A stretch of 64,000 nt of DNA from positions 27,749,544 through 27,813,543 of the forward strand of contig CM035165.1 of assembly GCA_020205615.1 (NCBI GenBank). The letters are read 5' to 3'. Below the pieces are notes generated by a model that was not told the DNA's origin, did no database searches, and saw only the letters and a program-made list of their open reading frames with translations. Numbering within the stretch: the first letter of the stretch is position 1; the number at the start of each line of letters is the position of its first letter. Made by a program: the position numbers and the translations under genes. The DNA is from Panax quinquefolius. Taxonomy: Eukaryota > Streptophyta > Magnoliopsida > Apiales > Araliaceae. Of the stretch, positions 59,601 through 64,000 are shown piece by piece.

Positions 59601-60383
59601 CATACCCAAGTGTGATATCTTGGCAAACAATCTATGTCAAAGTTTTAACAACATGATTAAAAGGGCAAACGAAAAACCAATTCTGAGTATGCTAGTAGAT
59701 ATTAGAGATTTGCTAATGAAGAGATTAAACATTAACAAGACAGTATGAAAAAGATGGTTTGGGGACCTTCGTCCCAATGCACTTAAAAGACTAGAAAGAG
59801 CTAAGAAATATGTAGGAGATTGCAGTGCTACCCCTGCAAATGACCACCTATTTTAAGTAAGGAAAGTTTTATACAGTTGATATAGATGCAAATGGTTGTA
59901 CCTGTAGAAAATGGGACATGACATGCATACCTTACAATCATGTCATCTCATTTATGGTTTCAAAAACCTAGACCCTTTAGATTTTGTGAATGATTTATAC
60001 AAGATAACCAATTACAAGAAGATTTCTAAGCCTTGTATAACACCAATGTTTAGTGCAGACATGTGGGATGATAGCCAAGTGGAACATAATCTCATATTAA
60101 TGCCTCCAAGTTTAATAAGATGTCTGGTAGGCCAAAAAAGCTAAGGAAGAGAAACATAGATGAGCTTGCACCTGGTTCTGGTAACTTAGGGAAAAAATTC
60201 CAGGACTCTCTCAGATGCAGAGTGTGTTGGCAGTATGGGCACAACTCTAGTTTTCATAAAAAGAAACAAACACATACTGTGGGAGATGCAAGGGAAATAG
60301 AGCTAGGTCAACCTAACACTGATGATTTTTTAGAGTCACAACAACACTCAATACCTCAACTACAGAAAAGACCAAAACTGTAA
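59601..60383 (+). pseudogene. MuDR-type (Mutator-like) transposase, C-terminal remnant
   Basis: Starting directly at the LTR edge, the plus strand encodes CDILANNLCQSFNNMIKRANE, then KPILSMLVDIRDLLMKRL; RPNALKRLERAKKYVGDC; a SWIM-type zinc-finger part reading GCTCRKWDMTCIPYNHVIS, in which the usual second cysteine/histidine pair is altered; FVNDLYKI; and MSGRPKKLRKRNIDE with a final knuckle CRVCWQYGHNSSFH. This order is the C-terminal half of plant MULE transposases. Stops or frameshifts occur near 59747, 59855, 59955 and 60139. The catalytic DDE half is missing. Confidence 0.83.
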
Positions 60384-60589
60384 ATATGTAATCCTAAACA
60401 GCAAAACTCTATACATTTACCTTTCTTTTGGGTCTGTTTATAACTTTTGTTATTTGGATGTAGGTGAGAAGGTTTAAGCCTCATAATGAGTTGCAGAAAT
60501 TAGTAAGGGCCTAGTTAGTGTTTTGATGAATTTAATAACTATGTATATTTATTTTGAAATTAACTATGATAACCTAACTCATGTAGGTT

Positions 60590-60856
60590 GGGAGTAATGA
60601 AGGGGGTTCGAATGTAGTTAATTCTCCAAGACTTCAAACTCCTATCAAGTTTAGAAGGCCTCCAGTAGGTTTTACCATACCAAATAGGAACTTGTTGCTG
60701 GCTGGTATACCACAAAGTCATGACACTTTCAAAGGGACACCAATTCTGCTTTAGGGTGAGAAAAAATATGTAACACTAAAGAATGTGAAGTCAGTCATCC
60801 ATGAAAGTAAGTCAACTACTATTGAGGTTTGCAACAACAACAACAATAAGAAATGA
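60590..60856 (+). pseudogene. Possible last exon of the MULE transposase
   Basis: An acceptor-like catgtag precedes an open stretch. Reading on gives NSPRLQTPIKFRRPPVGFT and a later SKSTTIEVCNNNNNKK before a stop, with one internal stop near 60753. Position and composition suggest the disordered tail of the same transposase, joined by an intron of about 200 bp. The evidence is weak. Confidence 0.35.
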
Positions 60857-61098
60857 AGTTTTATCATTTTTCTGCAGTCTACTCTTATATTAATACTTAT
60901 TGAATGAAGATATAATGCTTTTGCTCTTATTAACTAGGGTTCAGACTTGTATGTATTAACCATTTGAAGTAAAATAGATCTTGTCTTTTGGTCAAACATG
61001 TGAAGTTTGATAGTATGTAATTATTACAACTGAACTTTTTATTTTAGGGAAATATAATAAAACTAATTTTTATTATGGGTGTGTGTGTTTGTGTGAAT

Positions 61099-61480
61099 TT
61101 TTGGTTTATTAGTTTGATGGAATTTCTACTTGCTTGTGAATTATGCTAAGAATATTTTGGTTTATTAGTTTGATGGGATTTTTACTTGCTTGTGAATTAC
61201 TCTATAGATTTTGTTTTGATTTATTAGTTATGTGGGATTTCTGCTTACTTTTGAATTATTCTATAGATTTTGTTTTGGTTTATTAGTCATATATGATTTC
61301 TGCTTGCTTGTGAATTATGCTGGGAATTATTTTGGTTTATTAGTTTGATGGGATTTCTGCTTGCTTGTTACATGAACTATTATGGAATTGTTTTGGTTAA
61401 TTAGTCATGTGGAATTTCTACTTGCAGGAAGGGATGTTATGGAATTGTTTTGGTTAATTAGCTATGCTCTGTTTTGAAGT
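61099..61480. repeat. Minisatellite of about 58-bp units
   Basis: Six full units and a partial seventh. Each begins ttttggtttattagt, continues tgatgggatttctgcttgcttgtga, and ends in att. Unit starts lie near 61099, 61156, 61212, 61271, 61327 and 61390. Units differ by 10-20 percent. Confidence 0.85.
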
Positions 61481-61839
61481 TGTTTTCATATGAGTTTATT
61501 TTTCCTTTGTTTTTAAAGATTTATTTTCCTTTGAACTCTATTTTTATGTGCTCTGTTTTTAGGAAAGGACGAGTTTTGTTTTGCTAAAGTTTTGTTATGC
61601 CATTTGCAGAGATAAGTAATAATCAAACTTTTAATTCATTTTCTTGCATCTGATTGTCATTACATAAATTCAGTAAGTACTATAATTAAATAGCATGATA
61701 ATCCATGCTACAAGTATGATAACTATAACGTTTCAAATTTTTGAAGTATATTAAAATAAGAATTTAAATAAATAAAATTCTTATTATGTAATATGTTATG
61801 TGATATTGTACTGTATATGTGATACATGCGATGTGATAT
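61481..61839. other. AT-rich stretch without features
   Basis: Nothing recognisable apart from gatat at 61835-61839, which should be the target duplication of the copia element to its right. Confidence 0.4.
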
Positions 61840-62768
61840 TGTTGGAATATGGAGCAGAATTAACAAGACGAACAGAGCCGTAAATTGGAACAAGTTATCT
61901 GGAACCGAGGCGTAGCAAAACTACTGTCCTAAAAAGTGATTTCGCTCTCACTGGTTATAAACCTTCGGTAAAGATGAGCTCCATGGCATTCACTCTCCAA
62001 GATTCAATGGTTAAGCCTTCAATTGCGTGTACTCGTAGAAGAAGACTATGGACTTGTCTATGTGGATTGCCCATAATATATATTAACAGAGTATACAGAG
62101 ATAAAGATGATATATTGTATTATGTTAACACTGAAGAACATATTGGTATTTATAGAAGACAAAGAAAATATTAACGTTAGAGAGAACATGCAGAACGTTG
62201 GAGAAAAAATAGACAATGATGGTGAACGTTTCGAAGGAACAGTTCTGAACGTGACTGGAGATAGATGCAGCAATGTTCAGAATGTTGGGCTAGGGCTAGG
62301 GTTGCGACTGCTCAGGAAAATAATAATAAAAGGCACCCCCTGCGCAGGCGTAATTCACGCGCACACGCACTAAGGTTTTCTAACCAAAAGTCCAAGATCC
62401 AAGCTTGGCCTAGCCCAATTCCTTAGCCATCTTCATGTGCGCGAGCCCATCCCTTTTTCCTCAATCATGTTACTAAGCCCATACCAACATGTACTAATAA
62501 TATACACAATGAATGTTTTCAAAATAGACAATGTGGGTCTTTTTCAAAACTATAAATTTTGAAGCAATACCCCACATAATTCAAAATTATCAAAGAGAGA
62601 AAAATTAAAAGGAAGACGGGTAATGGATTTTAGATACATAACGTCAATACCTTGTGGTTTGAATCGACACTTAGTCGAACAAGCTCATGATTGTAGATTA
62701 TAGGTAAACTATATTCTTGAACCCATTATCTATGATACAAACAATTGAACTCGCACACATATCCAACA
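61840..62768 (-). repeat. 3' LTR of a Tork-like copia element
   Basis: 929 bp. On the plus strand it begins tgttggaatat and ends atatccaaca, so both ends keep the TG..CA rule with a 10-bp imperfect inverted repeat. On the minus strand the bases before it (gtgtggattcgggat at 62769-62783) act as polypurine tract. The sense LTR starts tgttggatatgtg, a common copia opening. The other LTR lies beyond the window. Confidence 0.82.
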
Positions 62769-63151
62769 ATCCCGAATCCACACAAGTCTGTAGTTGGGCG
62801 CAGTTTTAGGCCATGCGCCATATCCCAGATTTCCATAAAGGCTCTACAGAGTTTGCCAAAGACTCTTATAGGAAGCGACCTACACCTCCACCTTTATATA
62901 TGTGAACTCATCAATTGTAAACTGACATACACCACCTTTTAGGGCTATGAGTTTCATTAAGAATCTAAATGATCGATTCTATCACAATTTGTCAGTAAGC
63001 ACCACATGCACACATGGAGATATATAAATAATTGAAGTGCTTTAATTAAATAATTACATGACTTGTTACCCATTGAACCCAATTCATGGGATCTCCAATC
63101 ACATGGGTTGGGTTTCCATCACATATTATTTACTCAAAATATTGGCAATAG
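62769..63151 (-). other. Untranslated region between pol and 3' LTR
   Basis: About 380 bp between the pol stop and the LTR. It has no long frame and ends in the polypurine tract. Elements of this kind commonly have such a 3' spacer. Confidence 0.6.
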
Positions 63152-64000
63152 TCACATCCCTCTTAATGCTTCTTGAACAACTTTTTTACTCAATCCCTTA
63201 GTGAGCGGGTCTGCTAGGTTCTTTTCAGACCTCACAAATTCCACAGAAATAACACCGTTACTGATCAGTCCTCGTATAATATTATGTCTCAAGCGAATAT
63301 GTCTCTGTTTCCAATTATAAACATGGTTCATTACCCGGCCAATAGCTGCTTGAGAATCACAATATAGAGAAATAGAAGGAATTGGTTTATACCACAATGG
63401 TATGTTAACCAATAAATTCCTTAGCCACTCTGCTTCTGTACCTGTCAATTCTAAAATAATAAATTCAGATTCCATTGTAGATCTAGTCGTACAAGTTTGT
63501 TTAGCAGATTTCCAAGAAACAACTCGTCCACCTAAAGTAAACACATAACCACTAGTGGAGTTTGTCTCATCATTATCAGATACCCAATTAGTATCACAAT
63601 ATCCTTCTAAAACACTAGGATGACCAGTGAAATGTACACCTACATTAAATGTTCCTTTTAAATACCTCATTAGTCATGACAATGCATTCCAATGATCTTC
63701 TGAAGGATTATGTGTATATCTGCTAAGTCTACTAATGACATATGCAATATCAAGTCGAGTACAATTCATTAAATACATTACATTACCAATGATTATGGCA
63801 TATTCAATTTGTGCAATATCATTCTCCTTATTTTTATTTAAATGGACACTAGAGTCATATGGGGTTCTTAATGGCTCTTCATTAAAGAAATTAAATTTCT
63901 TAAGAATATTTTCCACATAATAGGACTGTGATAAAACTAAATCATTTGCATGTTTATTTATTTTCATGCCAAGAATCAAATTCGCTTCTCTTAAATCTTT
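63152..64000 (-). pseudogene. Copia reverse transcriptase end and RNase H, one in-frame stop, runs off the window
   Basis: One minus-strand frame is open from the window edge to the stop at 63152, broken by a single TGA at 63674-63676. The part nearest the edge holds LILGMKI and YYVENILKKFNFFNEEP, then NVMYLMNCTRLDIAYVISRLSR and HNPSEDHWNAL. After the stop come [78 protein letters not shown] and [15 protein letters not shown]. These are the connection and RNase H domains of a Tork-like copia polyprotein. The element is probably young, since only one stop is seen. The rest of pol and gag lies beyond 64000. Confidence 0.9.

Overview
This window looks like nuclear DNA from a flowering plant, probably a eudicot. 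It is AT-rich, holds no intact host gene that I recognise, and is almost entirely layered transposable elements. LTR retrotransposons of both superfamilies are present with canonical TG..CA ends, primer-binding sites, polypurine tracts and 5-bp target duplications. There are also Mutator-like and CACTA DNA transposons. I see no tRNA, rRNA, CRISPR or bacterial-style gene.

Layout. 1-3880: degraded 3' end of a Ty1/copia-like element and a probable long LTR with tandem sub-repeats. 3880-4660: exon-like host remnant plus a ~135 bp duplication. 5165-5648: 3' end of a CACTA transposon. 5649-5713 and 14905-16135: one copia element (reverse transcriptase, RNase H, 3' LTR), split by copia element A (5714-14904, minus strand, duplicated target cttgg). 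17994-19928: a Mutator-like element with ~110 bp terminal inverted repeats and a 10-bp target duplication, carrying a host-like coding fragment. 20148-32711: element B, a second copy of the family of A (minus strand, duplicated target tctca), with a 100-N assembly gap at 25425-25524. The gap has the same 3.17 kb on both sides, so B is probably over-long by about 3.3 kb.

32875-40863: a Tat-lineage Ty3/gypsy element (duplicated target gaaat) with an antisense reading frame between pol and the 3' LTR. Its 3' LTR is split by a reverse-oriented chromovirus-type gypsy element (37406-40756). 42034-53344: a related gypsy element on the plus strand in the unusual order LTR - gag/pol - LTR - partial gag. 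54005-58840: a Sirevirus-like copia element with a complete 5' LTR, canonical primer-binding site, a long open gag and an integrase core, cut off before reverse transcriptase. 58845-59600: reverse-oriented fragment of the gypsy LTR. 59601-60856: broken MuDR-type transposase. 61099-61480: minisatellite of ~58-bp units. 61840-64000: 3' LTR and pol of a Tork-like copia element on the minus strand, running off the window.

Nothing here acts as a pathway; the elements relate by nesting and age. Nearly every coding region is broken. Part of that decay may be an assembly artefact, because near-identical copies disagree mostly at short CAG/CTG-like sites. Frameshifts should therefore be read with caution.
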